DNA of 64,000 nt from Rhodocista pekingensis (GTDB lineage: Bacteria; Pseudomonadota; Alphaproteobacteria; Azospirillales; Azospirillaceae): the NCBI RefSeq assembly GCF_042665545.1, contig NZ_JBHTCM010000010.1, positions 1-64,000 on the forward strand, given 5' to 3'. The translations under genes and the position numbers were made by a program. Below the pieces are notes generated by a model. It saw only the letters and a list, made by a program, of their open reading frames with translations. It searched no databases and had not been told where the DNA came from. This document shows, in pieces, positions 7,043 through 15,486 of the stretch (the first letter of the stretch is position 1; each line of letters starts with the position of its first letter).

Positions 7043-8221
7043 TCAGTCCAGCCCGGCCAGCAGGTCGGCCACGGGCGGGCCGCGGCGGGCCCGGGTCATC
7101 TCCATCAGGCCCAGCTTGGACAGACCATAGACATGGGTGCCCGCCGGGTCCTCGGAAACCGCCTGCGTCAGCGTCAGCAGCAGATGCTCGCGGTCGGCGG
7201 CGGCGGCCATGTTGACGAAGTCCACCACGACGATGCCGCCGACATTGCGCAGCCGGAGCTGGCGCGCGATCTCCCGCGCCGCGTCCAGGTTCGTGGACAG
7301 GGGATTGCCGCGCTCCCCGCCGTTGACGTCGATCACGGTCAGCGCCTCCGTCCGCTCGATCACCAGCGAGCCGCCCTGGGCCAGCGGCACCCGCCGCTCC
7401 GCCAGGGCGGCGATGGCGCCGGCCAGGTCGCCCTCCTCGAACAGGGCCAGACGGGCGACATGCGGCCGCAGCAGCGGCTCCAGGTCGGGGGCGCGGTCGC
7501 GGCACCAGGCGCGGACCTCCGCCACCGACTCCGCCCCCTCCAGCCGGATGGTGTCGAAACCGGCGCCGCCGAATTCCAGCAGTGCCCGCACGGGAGCCGT
7601 GGGCGCGGGCAGCAGCAGCGCCGGCGCCCCCGCCCCTTCGGCGGCCCGCGCCGCCTGCCGCCAGTCGGCCCAGAGCGACTCCGCCTCCAGCGCCAGCAGC
7701 CCGGGGTCGGCCGCCGCCGCATCGGCGCGGACGATCCAGCCACCCTCCGCCGGCAGCAGATCGCGCAGGGTGGCCTGCATCCGCGCCCGTTCCGGCCCGC
7801 GCCCGAGCCGGCGCGACAGGTGGAGGCCCGAGCCCAGCGGGGCATGGACGAGGAAGCGGCCGGGCAGCGTCACGTCCATGGTGAGGACCGCCCCCTTGTC
7901 GCCGTGGGCGTCGGCCTTCACCTGCACCAGCACGGCCTGCCCGGTGCGCAGGAGCTGGCCGATGCGCGCCTCGCGCCGCTCGCGGCCCGAGGGCAGCGGC
8001 CGCACGTCGGCCGCGTTCAGCAGGCCCGGCAGGCGGTCGCCGATCTCCACGAAGGCGGCGTCCAGCCCGGCGACGACACGGACCACCCGGCCCAGGCGCA
8101 GCGAGCCCAGCCAGGCCGGCCGGTCGAGGCGGTCGAGGTGGAGGTCGGACAGCTCGCCGTCCCGCAGCAGGGCGGCACGGGCGAGCGGTCCGGAACGGTC
8201 GATGTGGAGGGCACGGCTCAT
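7043..8221 (-). CDS. rng: Ribonuclease E/G family endoribonuclease (short form)
   Basis: A 392-residue member of the RNase E/G family, acting in rRNA 5'-end maturation and mRNA decay. An S1-like segment lies near the N terminus (GRVVRVVAGLDAAFVEIG). Both metal-binding aspartates of the catalytic DNase I-like fold are present, in TVIDVNGG and VVVDFVNM. The protein stops soon afterwards and lacks the CPxC zinc-link cysteines that tie RNase E protomers together, so its oligomer should differ from the classical enzyme. The ATG at 8221 gives the family start MSRALHIDRSG. It lies 10 bp after maf, in the same transcription unit. Confidence 0.88.
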   Translation of the reverse strand: MSRALHIDRSGPLARAALLRDGELSDLHLDRLDRPAWLGSLRLGRVVRVVAGLDAAFVEIGDRLPGLLNAADVRPLPSGRERREARIGQLLRTGQAVLVQVKADAHGDKGAVLTMDVTLPGRFLVHAPLGSGLHLSRRLGRGPERARMQATLRDLLPAEGGWIVRADAAAADPGLLALEAESLWADWRQAARAAEGAGAPALLLPAPTAPVRALLEFGGAGFDTIRLEGAESVAEVRAWCRDRAPDLEPLLRPHVARLALFEEGDLAGAIAALAERRVPLAQGGSLVIERTEALTVIDVNGGERGNPLSTNLDAAREIARQLRLRNVGGIVVVDFVNMAAAADREHLLLTLTQAVSEDPAGTHVYGLSKLGLMEMTRARRGPPVADLLAGLD

Positions 8222-8231
8222 GGCCGGCCGA

Positions 8232-8849
8232 TCATGCCCCGGCGGCGGGCGGGGGCGCCAGCGGATCGAGTCCCGCGGCGCGCAGCAGGCCCGCGACCTC
8301 GAACAGCGGCAGGCCGACGATGTTGGGATGCGAGCCGACGATGCCGCGCACGAACAGCGCGGCCAGCCCCTGCACGGCATAGCCGCCGGCCTTGCCCTGC
8401 CATTCGCGGCTGCGGATGTAGGACTCGATCTCAGCGTCGGAGAGGCGCTTGAACAGCACCGCGGTCTGGACGGTGCGGGTCAGGCGGCGGCCGTCGGGGG
8501 TGATGACACAGACGCCGCCGAAGACTCGGTGGCGACGGCCGGAAAGCAGCTCCAGGCAGCGGCGGGCGTCCGCCTCCTCCTCCGTCTTGGGCAGGATGCG
8601 CCGGCCGACGGCGACGACGGTGTCGGCCGCCAGCACGATGGCCCCCGGATGCCGGGCGGCCACGACCTCGGCCTTGCCGCAGGCCAGACGGAGGGCATGG
8701 GGGGACGGCAGCTCGTCCTTCCGCGGGGTCTCGTCGATGTCGGCGGGATCGACCGCCGCAGGCACGATACCGATCTGGGCCAGCAGGTCGCGCCGGCGCG
8801 GCGAGCTGGACGCGAGCACCAGCACGGGGCCGGCGCCGGGGGACGCCAT
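8232..8849 (-). CDS. maf: Maf-family nucleotide pyrophosphatase
   Basis: A Maf/YceF/YhdE-type house-cleaning enzyme that hydrolyses non-canonical or modified nucleoside triphosphates to monophosphates. The N-terminal signature LVLASSSPRRRDLL is clear, and the family core residues follow (AADTVV, and GKAGGYAVQG near the C terminus, ahead of GSHPNIVGLP). About 205 residues, normal for the family. I took the ATG at 8849; a GTG two codons earlier is equally possible since neither has a strong ribosome site. It lies 15 bp downstream of infA. Confidence 0.92.
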   Translation of the reverse strand: MASPGAGPVLVLASSSPRRRDLLAQIGIVPAAVDPADIDETPRKDELPSPHALRLACGKAEVVAARHPGAIVLAADTVVAVGRRILPKTEEEADARRCLELLSGRRHRVFGGVCVITPDGRRLTRTVQTAVLFKRLSDAEIESYIRSREWQGKAGGYAVQGLAALFVRGIVGSHPNIVGLPLFEVAGLLRAAGLDPLAPPPAAGA

Positions 8850-8864
8850 GGTCACGGATACCGC

Positions 8865-9083
8865 TTACTTGAAGCGGAAGGTGATGCGGCCCTTGGTCAG
8901 ATCGTAGGGCGTCATCTCGACGTTGACCCGGTCGCCCGCCAGGACACGGATGCGGTTCTTGCGCATCTTGCCGGACGTGTGGGCCAGAACTTCATGATTG
9001 TTGTCGAGCTTCACGCGGAACATCGCGTTGGGCAACAGCTCGGTCACCGTGCCGGAAAACTCGATCAGGTCCTCTTTGGCCAT
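8865..9083 (-). CDS. infA: Translation initiation factor IF-1
   Basis: Exactly 72 residues, the universal length, beginning MAKEDLIEFSGTV and ending in the DLTKGRITFRFK tail. IF-1 is an OB-fold protein that occupies the A site of the 30S subunit and helps initiator tRNA selection. The start at 9083 is preceded by AAAGGAAG, a good ribosome site; the longer open frame upstream has no support. In many alphaproteobacteria infA sits, as here, between an LMW-phosphatase gene and maf. Confidence 0.97.
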   Translation of the reverse strand: MAKEDLIEFSGTVTELLPNAMFRVKLDNNHEVLAHTSGKMRKNRIRVLAGDRVNVEMTPYDLTKGRITFRFK

Positions 9084-9209
9084 AACTTCCTTTCGGAGGC
9101 TGTGAATTGCGGGCACATAGGTGATTGGCGCCGGGCCGCCGGTCAAGTGTTTTCCCGGAACGCAGCCCTGGCTTGTCCATATGGGGCACGCGGCGAACCG
9201 CCACGCCCC

Positions 9210-9686
9210 TTACGGCGAAGCCGCTGCGGGACTCACCCGCCCCTCGGGCTGCGACGGAAACCGCTCCCCGATCCGGCGGATCAGTCCGTCGCGGACGCTG
9301 CGGTAGGCGGCAAGCCGCACCTCCCGCGAGCCCTCCACGACGGAGGGATCGAAGGTATGCCAGAATTCGACCTCGCAGGCCATGGTGCGGGTCATCTCCA
9401 CCGCACGATGCTGGGCCTCCGGCGAGAGCGAGACGACGAGGTCGAAGGAGGTGTCCTCCAACTGGTCGAAGCTCTTGGAGCGGTGGCGGGCGAGATCGAT
9501 GCCGATCTCCGCCATCACCGCCACCGCGAAGGGGTCCAGATCGCCCTCGCGCACGCCCACCGAGTCCACATAGAGGCGCGTGCCGTGCAGCCGCTTCAGG
9601 ATCGCCTCCGCCATGGGGGAGCGGATCGAGTTGTGGGTGCAGGCGAACAGGACGCTGGTGATGCTCGGCGGGAGAGTCTCGGCCAT
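9210..9686 (-). CDS. Low-molecular-weight phosphatase / ArsC-like protein
   Basis: 158 residues of the low-molecular-weight protein tyrosine phosphatase fold. The P-loop is CTHNSIRS (C-x5-R-S) near residue 16, followed by PMAEAILKR as in the family; a candidate general acid (DPSVVEGS) lies near residue 115. Such proteins include tyrosine phosphatases and thioredoxin-type arsenate reductases. The sequence alone does not decide, and the housekeeping setting next to infA and UPF0262 argues against a specialised arsenic role. It starts 10 bp after the UPF0262 stop, so it is probably cotranscribed. Confidence 0.85.
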   Translation of the reverse strand: MAETLPPSITSVLFACTHNSIRSPMAEAILKRLHGTRLYVDSVGVREGDLDPFAVAVMAEIGIDLARHRSKSFDQLEDTSFDLVVSLSPEAQHRAVEMTRTMACEVEFWHTFDPSVVEGSREVRLAAYRSVRDGLIRRIGERFPSQPEGRVSPAAASP

Positions 9687-9696
9687 GCGCCCGGCC

Positions 9697-10179
9697 CTAT
9701 CCGCGGATATGCAGGACGCAGATGAGCGTGAACAGGCGGCGGGCGGTCTGCATGTCCAGCTCGATGCGGCCGGCCAGCCGCTCGCGCAGCAGCTCCGAGC
9801 CCTCGTTGTGGACTCCGCGCCGGCCCATGTCGATCGCCTCGATCTGCGAGGGCGACGCGGTGCGGATGGCCTTGTAGTAGCTGTCGCAGATCAGGAAATA
9901 GTCGCGGACGATGGTGCGGAACGGGGTCAGCGGCAGGGTGACCTTGCACAGCTCGACATCGTCGTCCCCGCGCACGTCGAAGATGAGTCGGTTGTCCTCG
10001 ATGGCGAGATAGAGCCGGAACGGCCCCTGCTCGGGCTGTTCCACGAGCTGGAAGCGGTTCTCCTCCAGCAGGTCGAACAGGGCCACGGCCCGCTCGTGCT
10101 CCACCTCCGGGCTGCGGCGCACGACGTGCTTCTCCACCAGCTCGACATGGATGATGCGCTGGCTGGACGGCTGGCTCAC
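9697..10179 (-). CDS. UPF0262 family protein
   Basis: A conserved alphaproteobacterial protein of about 160 residues with no known function. Typical segments include RIIHVELVEKHVV near the N terminus and FRLYLAIEDNRLIFDV in the middle. No signal peptide or membrane segment is seen, so it is probably cytoplasmic. I chose GTG at 10179 because GGGGAGGG stands just ahead of it and hisD ends 10 bp upstream. It forms a tight gene run with hisG, hisD and the phosphatase gene. Confidence 0.85.
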   Translation of the reverse strand: MSQPSSQRIIHVELVEKHVVRRSPEVEHERAVALFDLLEENRFQLVEQPEQGPFRLYLAIEDNRLIFDVRGDDDVELCKVTLPLTPFRTIVRDYFLICDSYYKAIRTASPSQIEAIDMGRRGVHNEGSELLRERLAGRIELDMQTARRLFTLICVLHIRG

Positions 10180-10189
10180 GGTCCCTCCC

Positions 10190-11491
10190 CTACTCCGCGG
10201 CGCGGCCGAGGCGGATCGCCACCGACAGCGCGTGCGCCTCAAGTCCCTCGGCCCGCGCCAGCGTCACCGCGGCAGGCCCGATGGCAGCCAGACTGCCGGC
10301 GTCGCAGCCGACCAGCGTCGTCCGCTTCATGAAGTCCAGCACGTTGAGCCCGCTGGAGAAGCGGGCGCTGCGCGCGGTCGGCAGCACATGGTTCGGCCCG
10401 GCCACATAGTCGCCGATGGCCTCCGGCGTGTGGCGGCCGAGGAAGATGGCGCCCGCGTTGCGGACACGCGCGGCCAGGGCGTCGGGGTCGGCCACGGCCA
10501 GCTCCAGATGCTCCGGCGCCAGCCGGTCCACCAGGGCCGGCGCCTCCGCCAGGTCGCGCAGCACGACGATGGCGCCGTGCGCCTGCCAGCTTGCCGCCGC
10601 GATGCGCGCCCGCGGCAGGGTCGCCAGATGCGCCTCCACCGCCCGGGCGACGGCGTCCGCGAAGGCCGCGTCGTCGGTCAGCAGGATGGCCTGGGAGCTT
10701 TCGTCGTGCTCCGCCTGCGAGAGCAGGTCGGCGGCGATCCAGGCGGGATCGTTCTCACGGTCGGCGACCACCAGGATCTCCGACGGGCCTGCGATCATGT
10801 CGATGCCGACGGTGCCGAAGACCTGCCGCTTGGCGGCGGCGACATAGGCGTTGCCGGGGCCGACGATCTTGTCCACCGGGGCGACGGTGTGCGTGCCGTA
10901 GGCGAGCGCCGCCACGGCCTGGGCGCCGCCGACGCGGTAGATCTCCGTCACCCCCGCCGCCCGCGCGGCGGCAAGAACCAGGGGGTTCAGCACACCGTCG
11001 GGCGTCGGCACCACCATGGCGATGCGCGGAACGCCCGCGACCCGCGCCGGCATGGCGTTCATCAGGACGGAGCTGGGATAGGCCGCCGTGCCGCCGGGCA
11101 CGTAGATGCCGACGGCGCCCACCGGCGTCCAGCGGGCCCCCAGGCGGACACCCTGCGCATCGGTGAAGGACAGCGTCTCCGGCTGCTGGCGGCGGTGGAA
11201 CGCCTCGATCCGCGCCGCGGCCTCGTGCAGGGCGGCGAGGGTGGCGGCATCGCAGCGGGCGACCGCCGCGTCGATCTCCGCCGCGGTGATGCGCAGCGTC
11301 TCCGGCGTCAGGTCCTGCCGGTCCCAGCGCCGCGTGTACTCGATCACCGCCGCGTCGCCGCGTGCCCGCACGTCGGCCAGGATCGCGGCGACGGCGGCGT
11401 TCACGTCCTCCTGCACCTCGCGCTTGGCGGCGAGCAGGGTGGCGAACCCGGCCTCGAAGCCGGGATCGCGGGTGGAGAGCCTAAGCGGCAT
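10190..11491 (-). CDS. hisD: Histidinol dehydrogenase
   Basis: HisD catalyses the last two steps of histidine synthesis, L-histidinol to L-histidine with two NAD+. At 433 residues it has normal length. Family segments are easy to see: the NAD-binding GPGNAYVAAAKRQVFG, the following DMIAGPSEILVVAD, and AEHLELAV toward the C terminus with the active-site histidines. It starts inside the last codons of hisG (11 bp overlap), implying coupled expression. It is intact. Confidence 0.97.
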   Translation of the reverse strand: MPLRLSTRDPGFEAGFATLLAAKREVQEDVNAAVAAILADVRARGDAAVIEYTRRWDRQDLTPETLRITAAEIDAAVARCDAATLAALHEAAARIEAFHRRQQPETLSFTDAQGVRLGARWTPVGAVGIYVPGGTAAYPSSVLMNAMPARVAGVPRIAMVVPTPDGVLNPLVLAAARAAGVTEIYRVGGAQAVAALAYGTHTVAPVDKIVGPGNAYVAAAKRQVFGTVGIDMIAGPSEILVVADRENDPAWIAADLLSQAEHDESSQAILLTDDAAFADAVARAVEAHLATLPRARIAAASWQAHGAIVVLRDLAEAPALVDRLAPEHLELAVADPDALAARVRNAGAIFLGRHTPEAIGDYVAGPNHVLPTARSARFSSGLNVLDFMKRTTLVGCDAGSLAAIGPAAVTLARAEGLEAHALSVAIRLGRAAE

Positions 11492-12170
11492 GGGCGGCCT
11501 CGCGGAAACGGTCGATCCAGCCCTGGATCTCCCCGTGCCGGGTCTTGTAGGCGGCGCGGTTGACGATCAGGCGCGAGGTGATATCGGCGATGTGCTCGAT
11601 CTCGACCAGACCGTTGGCCTTCAGGGTGGAGCCGGTGGACACCAGATCGACGATGCGCTGGGACAGGCCCAGGCTGGGCGCCAGCTCCATCGCCCCGTTC
11701 AGCTTGATGCACTCGGCCTGAACGCCGCGGGCGGCGAAATGGCGCCGGGTGATCTCCGGATACTTGGTAGCCACCCTGACATGCGACCAGCGCGACGGGT
11801 CGTCCCCGGTCACCATCTCCACCGGCTCCGCCACGGCGATGCGGCAGCGGCCGATGCCCAGATCGAGCGGCGCGTAGAGTTCGGGATAATCGAACTCCAT
11901 CAGCACGTCGTTGCCGCAGACCCCGAGCTGGGCCGCGCCGAAGGCGACGAAGGTCGCCACGTCGAAGGAGCGGACGCGGATGATCTCGACATTCGGCAGG
12001 CTGGTCGGGAAGCGCAGCGCCCGGCTCTTCGGATTGTCGAAATCGGGGTCCGGCACGATCCCGACCCGCTCCAGGAGGGGCCGCACCTCGTCCAGGATGC
12101 GGCCCTTGGGCAGAGCCAGGACGAGTCGGTCGTCGGTCGCGGGTTCGGGAGAAACGGCTGGGAACGTCAC
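11481..12170 (-). CDS. hisG: ATP phosphoribosyltransferase, short (catalytic) form
   Basis: HisG joins ATP and PRPP in the first, committed step of histidine synthesis. This is the short HisG_S form (229 residues), which lacks the C-terminal regulatory domain and needs HisZ as regulatory partner; hisZ is not in this window. Characteristic segments are LALPKGRILDEVRPLL at the N terminus, FGAAQLGVCGNDVL in the middle and the PRPP-loop-like DLVSTGSTLKANGL. It overlaps hisD by 11 bp and follows the DUF2948 gene after a 159-bp gap. Confidence 0.96.
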   Translation of the reverse strand: MTFPAVSPEPATDDRLVLALPKGRILDEVRPLLERVGIVPDPDFDNPKSRALRFPTSLPNVEIIRVRSFDVATFVAFGAAQLGVCGNDVLMEFDYPELYAPLDLGIGRCRIAVAEPVEMVTGDDPSRWSHVRVATKYPEITRRHFAARGVQAECIKLNGAMELAPSLGLSQRIVDLVSTGSTLKANGLVEIEHIADITSRLIVNRAAYKTRHGEIQGWIDRFREAAHAA

Positions 12171-12329
12171 GGCGGCAGCAGCTCCGGCGGAAAACGGAGA
12201 AGCCTTTACTTGGCACGGGCCGGCAGCGGCGTCCAGTCGCGGCGGGGAAAGCCAGGGGTGCGCAGCGGCGCGGACGGGGTGACCCGGACGGGTTGACGGC
12301 GCGAAGAGAGACGGAGGACCGGCCGCAGT

Positions 12330-12821
12330 CTACTCTGCCGCCCGCCCCTCGGCCTCGACATGGCGGGGCCGGGCGCTGGTCGGCCAGGGCCGGCCGACAT
12401 CCTCCAGCCGGCAGTCCAGGGCCGGGGTCTCCAGCCGGATGCAGGCGCCGCCGGAGAAATGCAGCAGCACGGCCCCGTCCGCCCGCTCGATGGCGAGCAG
12501 GGACAGCATGGCGGTACGGTCGCTGCGGTCGAGATTGCGGCAGGAAACCTTCGCCACTCCGTCGAAACGGACGGCGCAGTTGGTCCGCTCGTAGGGGCAG
12601 TCCTCGTCGGGCGTGGGACCGACGGCGGCGCGCCGGGCGGCCTTGCCCGCGGGGGCACCGTCCGCCGTCTCCCAGCGGAAGCGGTTGGCGATCAGGACGA
12701 AGCGGTGCTCGTCGGGCAGGAACGCCGTGTCGCCGATCGGGACGATCGCGTCCTGCAAGAAGGCGGAGACGACCTTCAGGTCTTCCTCGTCGCACGCGCG
12801 CAGTTTCAGCCCACCAGACAT
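12330..12821 (-). CDS. DUF2948 family protein
   Basis: About 163 residues, conserved in alphaproteobacteria between murA and the his genes, function unknown. Recognisable parts are LKLRACDEEDLKVVSAFLQDA at the start and RFVLIANRFRWE after it. There is no signal peptide or membrane helix. The start at 12821 gives MSGGLKLRA; an in-frame ATG seven codons upstream is less likely. It lies 63 bp after murA on the same strand. A role near cell-wall or histidine genes is only association. Confidence 0.8.
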   Translation of the reverse strand: MSGGLKLRACDEEDLKVVSAFLQDAIVPIGDTAFLPDEHRFVLIANRFRWETADGAPAGKAARRAAVGPTPDEDCPYERTNCAVRFDGVAKVSCRNLDRSDRTAMLSLLAIERADGAVLLHFSGGACIRLETPALDCRLEDVGRPWPTSARPRHVEAEGRAAE

Positions 12822-12884
12822 CGTACCCGTCCCTTGAGGCAACCGTTCATCCGCGGGACACAGAGAGAGCCCGCACGGCCTGAT

Positions 12885-14183
12885 TTAGGGAGTCTCCCGC
12901 ACCCGTTCCATATCCGCGCCGCAGGCGACCAGCTTTTCCTCGATGCGCTCATAGCCGCGGTCGAGGTGGTAGATGCGGTTCACCACCGTCTCCCCCGCCG
13001 CGGCGAGGCCGGCGATCACCAGCGACACGGAGGCGCGCAGGTCCGTCGCCATCACCGGCGCCCCGGTCAGCCGCGGCACCCCGCGCACCAGGGCCGAAGC
13101 GCCATGCACGGTGATGTTGGCACCCATGCGTGCCAGCTCGGGCACATGCATGAAGCGGTTCTCGAAGATCGACTCGGTGATCATGGCCGCCCCCGTGCAG
13201 GTACACATGAGCGCCATCATCTGGGCCTGGAGGTCGGTCGGGAAGCCGGGGAACGGCTCCGTCATCACGTCCACCCCGACCAGCACGCCGTTGCGGCGGC
13301 GGACCCGCAGGCCGGCCTCCGTCTCCTCGAAATCGATCTCCGCCCCCGCCAGGATCCGGGCCACGGACCGGATGTGATCCAGCCGGGCCCCGACCAGTTC
13401 CACGTCGCCGCCGGTGATGGCGGCGGCCATGGCGAAGGTGCCGGTCTCGATGCGGTCGGGGATGATGGTGTGGCGCGCCCCGGACAGCCGGTCGCGGCCG
13501 CGGATGCGGATTCGGTCGGTGCCCGCCCCCTCGATCTCCGCCCCCATGGCGATCAGGCAGTGGGCAAGGTCCGTGATCTCCGGCTCACGCGCGGCGTTCA
13601 CCAGCACCGTCTCGCCCTTCGCCAGGGCCGCAGCCATCATCAGGTTCTCCGTCGCCCCGACGGAGACCTGGGGGAAGACGATCTCCGCCCCGCGCAGGCC
13701 GCCCGCGGGCGCGCTGGCGATGACGTAGCCGCCCTCGATCTCGATGATCGCGCCCATGGCCTGCAAGCCCTTGATGTGCAGGTCCACCGGGCGCGGCCCG
13801 ATGGCGCAGCCGCCGGGCAGGCTGACCTTCGCCTGACCGCAGCGCGCGAGCAGCGGCCCCAGCACCAGCACCGAGGCGCGCATCTTGCGCACCAGATCGT
13901 AAGGCGCCGTCGTGCTGGCGATGGTGGCGGCCGTCAGCTCGACGACACGGCCCTGGCTGCCGCCGCCGCCCTGGGCGTGGCCGTTCAGCCGGATGTCCAC
14001 GCCATGCTGGGCCAGCAGGTTGGCCATCGTCGTGATGTCCGCCAGATGCGGCAGGTTGGCGAGGGTGAGGGTGCCGTCGGTCAGCAGGCAGGCGGCCATG
14101 AGCGGCAGGGCCGCGTTCTTGGCGCCGCTGATGGGGATGCTGCCCTTGAGCGGGCGGCCACCGCGAATCCGGAGCTTGTCCAT
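12885..14183 (-). CDS. murA: UDP-N-acetylglucosamine 1-carboxyvinyltransferase
   Basis: MurA transfers enolpyruvate from PEP to UDP-GlcNAc, the first committed step of peptidoglycan synthesis, in the cytoplasm. 432 residues, close to the usual 420. The N terminus (LKGSIPISGAKNAALPLMAA) and the catalytic loop with cysteine (LPGGCAIGPRPVDLH) are both present. The cysteine form is the fosfomycin-sensitive type. It is the first visible gene of the murA-to-yacG run and is separated from dcd by about 113 bp. Confidence 0.97.
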   Translation of the reverse strand: MDKLRIRGGRPLKGSIPISGAKNAALPLMAACLLTDGTLTLANLPHLADITTMANLLAQHGVDIRLNGHAQGGGGSQGRVVELTAATIASTTAPYDLVRKMRASVLVLGPLLARCGQAKVSLPGGCAIGPRPVDLHIKGLQAMGAIIEIEGGYVIASAPAGGLRGAEIVFPQVSVGATENLMMAAALAKGETVLVNAAREPEITDLAHCLIAMGAEIEGAGTDRIRIRGRDRLSGARHTIIPDRIETGTFAMAAAITGGDVELVGARLDHIRSVARILAGAEIDFEETEAGLRVRRRNGVLVGVDVMTEPFPGFPTDLQAQMMALMCTCTGAAMITESIFENRFMHVPELARMGANITVHGASALVRGVPRLTGAPVMATDLRASVSLVIAGLAAAGETVVNRIYHLDRGYERIEEKLVACGADMERVRETP

Positions 14184-14296
14184 GGCTGTGCGTCGCTGCG
14201 GGATGGCTGGAGGGGGACGGGGTCGGGAGGGGTTCCCTGGACCCGGAGTGTGGCCGCAGCATGGTCAAGAAGCCCCTGCCGCGGCCCGGATCCGGA

Positions 14297-14851
14297 TCAG
14301 AGGCGCGGCAATGTCACACCGCGCTGGCGCATGTACTTGCCGGCGCGGTCGGCATAGGAGACCTCGCAGGTTCCCTCCCCCTTGAGGAAGAGGAACTGGC
14401 ACAGCCCCTCGTTGGCGTAGACCTTGGCGGGCAAGGGCGTGGTGTTGGAGATTTCCAGGGTGACGTGCCCCTCCCACTCCGGCTCCAGCGGCGTGACGTT
14501 CACGATCAGGCCGCAGCGGGCATAGGTGGACTTGCCCAGGCAGATCACCAGCACGTCGCGCGGGATGCGGAAATACTCGACCGTCCGCGCCAGGGCGAAG
14601 CTGTTGGGCGGGATGATGCAGACGTCGGTCTTGCGGTCCACGAAGCTGGTCGCGTCGAACTGCTTGGGATCGACGATGGCGTTGTCCACGTTCGTGAAGA
14701 TCTTGAACTCGTCGGCCACCCGCGCGTCGTAGCCGTAGGAGGAGAGGCCGTAGGAGATCACGCCCTCGCGCTTCTGCGCTTCGGTGAACGGCTCGATCAT
14801 GCCCTTGGTCGTGGCCATCTCGCGGATCCAGGTGTCGGGCATGATCGGCAT
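14297..14851 (-). CDS. dcd: dCTP deaminase
   Basis: 184 residues. Dcd deaminates dCTP to dUTP, supplying dUMP for thymidylate synthesis; it is a homotrimer of the dUTPase fold. The start MPIMPDTWIREMA is typical, and signature segments SSYGYDARVADEF, GKSTYARCGLIVNVTPLEPEWEG and the AKVYANEGLCQFLF strand are all present. It lies upstream of murA on the same strand but with its own spacing. Confidence 0.96.
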   Translation of the reverse strand: MPIMPDTWIREMATTKGMIEPFTEAQKREGVISYGLSSYGYDARVADEFKIFTNVDNAIVDPKQFDATSFVDRKTDVCIIPPNSFALARTVEYFRIPRDVLVICLGKSTYARCGLIVNVTPLEPEWEGHVTLEISNTTPLPAKVYANEGLCQFLFLKGEGTCEVSYADRAGKYMRQRGVTLPRL

Positions 14852-14947
14852 GGGGGCGGGGTCTCCGGAGTCGCGGATGCGGGAAAGAGCGGCCTTGTAG
14901 CCCAGCGCCGGGGGGCGCTCAAGCGACAGGGGCGCGCGGCCGACCTG

Positions 14948-15157
14948 TCAGGAGTCGCCGCGGGCGCGCTCCTGCTCCTTGCGGCGGCGCAGATTGTCCC
15001 GCAGCGCCCGGGCGAGGCGCTCGGCCCGGTCGTCCTTCGGGCCGGCCTCCTTCGTCCCGGGGTTCCCGGCGCTCCTGGCGCTCCCGGTCTCCTTGCCTTC
15101 GGGCACGGGCGGACGGTCGGCGGCGGAAGAGGTATGCGGCGACGGGTCGTCGGTCAC
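14948..15157 (-). CDS. Small basic/charged conserved hypothetical protein
   Basis: About 69 residues starting at GTG 15157, which has a GGGAG ribosome site upstream. The N-terminal half is low-complexity and polar (rich in S, P, G, K); the C-terminal third is a charged amphipathic helix ending ALRDNLRRRKEQERARGDS. Similar short proteins with this arginine-rich C-terminal helix are common in Rhodospirillales. No function is known. It lies between dcd and tRNA-Thr. Confidence 0.55.
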   Translation of the reverse strand: MTDDPSPHTSSAADRPPVPEGKETGSARSAGNPGTKEAGPKDDRAERLARALRDNLRRRKEQERARGDS

Positions 15158-15313
15158 GGCGGCGGCTCCCGGGCGGTAGGGAAGATCGCCGGGATTCAGG
15201 CGGCAGTGCCGCGCCGGCGTCAAGCGATGCCGTCAACCCGCGGCGGTATCGGGCGGCGGGGCCGCGGTTTTCCGGGCCTCCCGAAAAAAATCCCGCCCCG
15301 GTGTTCGGAACGC

Positions 15314-15342
15314 TTGCATCCCCCGCCGCCCTGTGGCACATA
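15314..15342 (+). promoter_or_regulatory. Weak candidate promoter of tRNA-Thr
   Basis: TTGCAT (15314-15319) and CACATA (15337-15342) with a 17-bp spacer stand about 42 bp before the tRNA. The -10 match is poor. Confidence 0.3.
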
Positions 15343-15384
15343 CCGCCGCCACACGGGGCGCCCCACCGGGGAACGCCGCCAGAT

Positions 15385-15460
<76 letters not shown>

Positions 15461-15486
15461 TTCTCCCCCTTCCCTTCTGAAATCTG

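Noticed and set aside
8865..9146. Longer 93-residue IF-1
   Set aside because: The internal ATG at 9083 gives the universal 72-residue protein with a good ribosome site.
11481..12170. hisG as a truncated pseudogene because it is only 229 codons
   Set aside because: It matches the natural short HisG form that works with HisZ, with all expected motifs.
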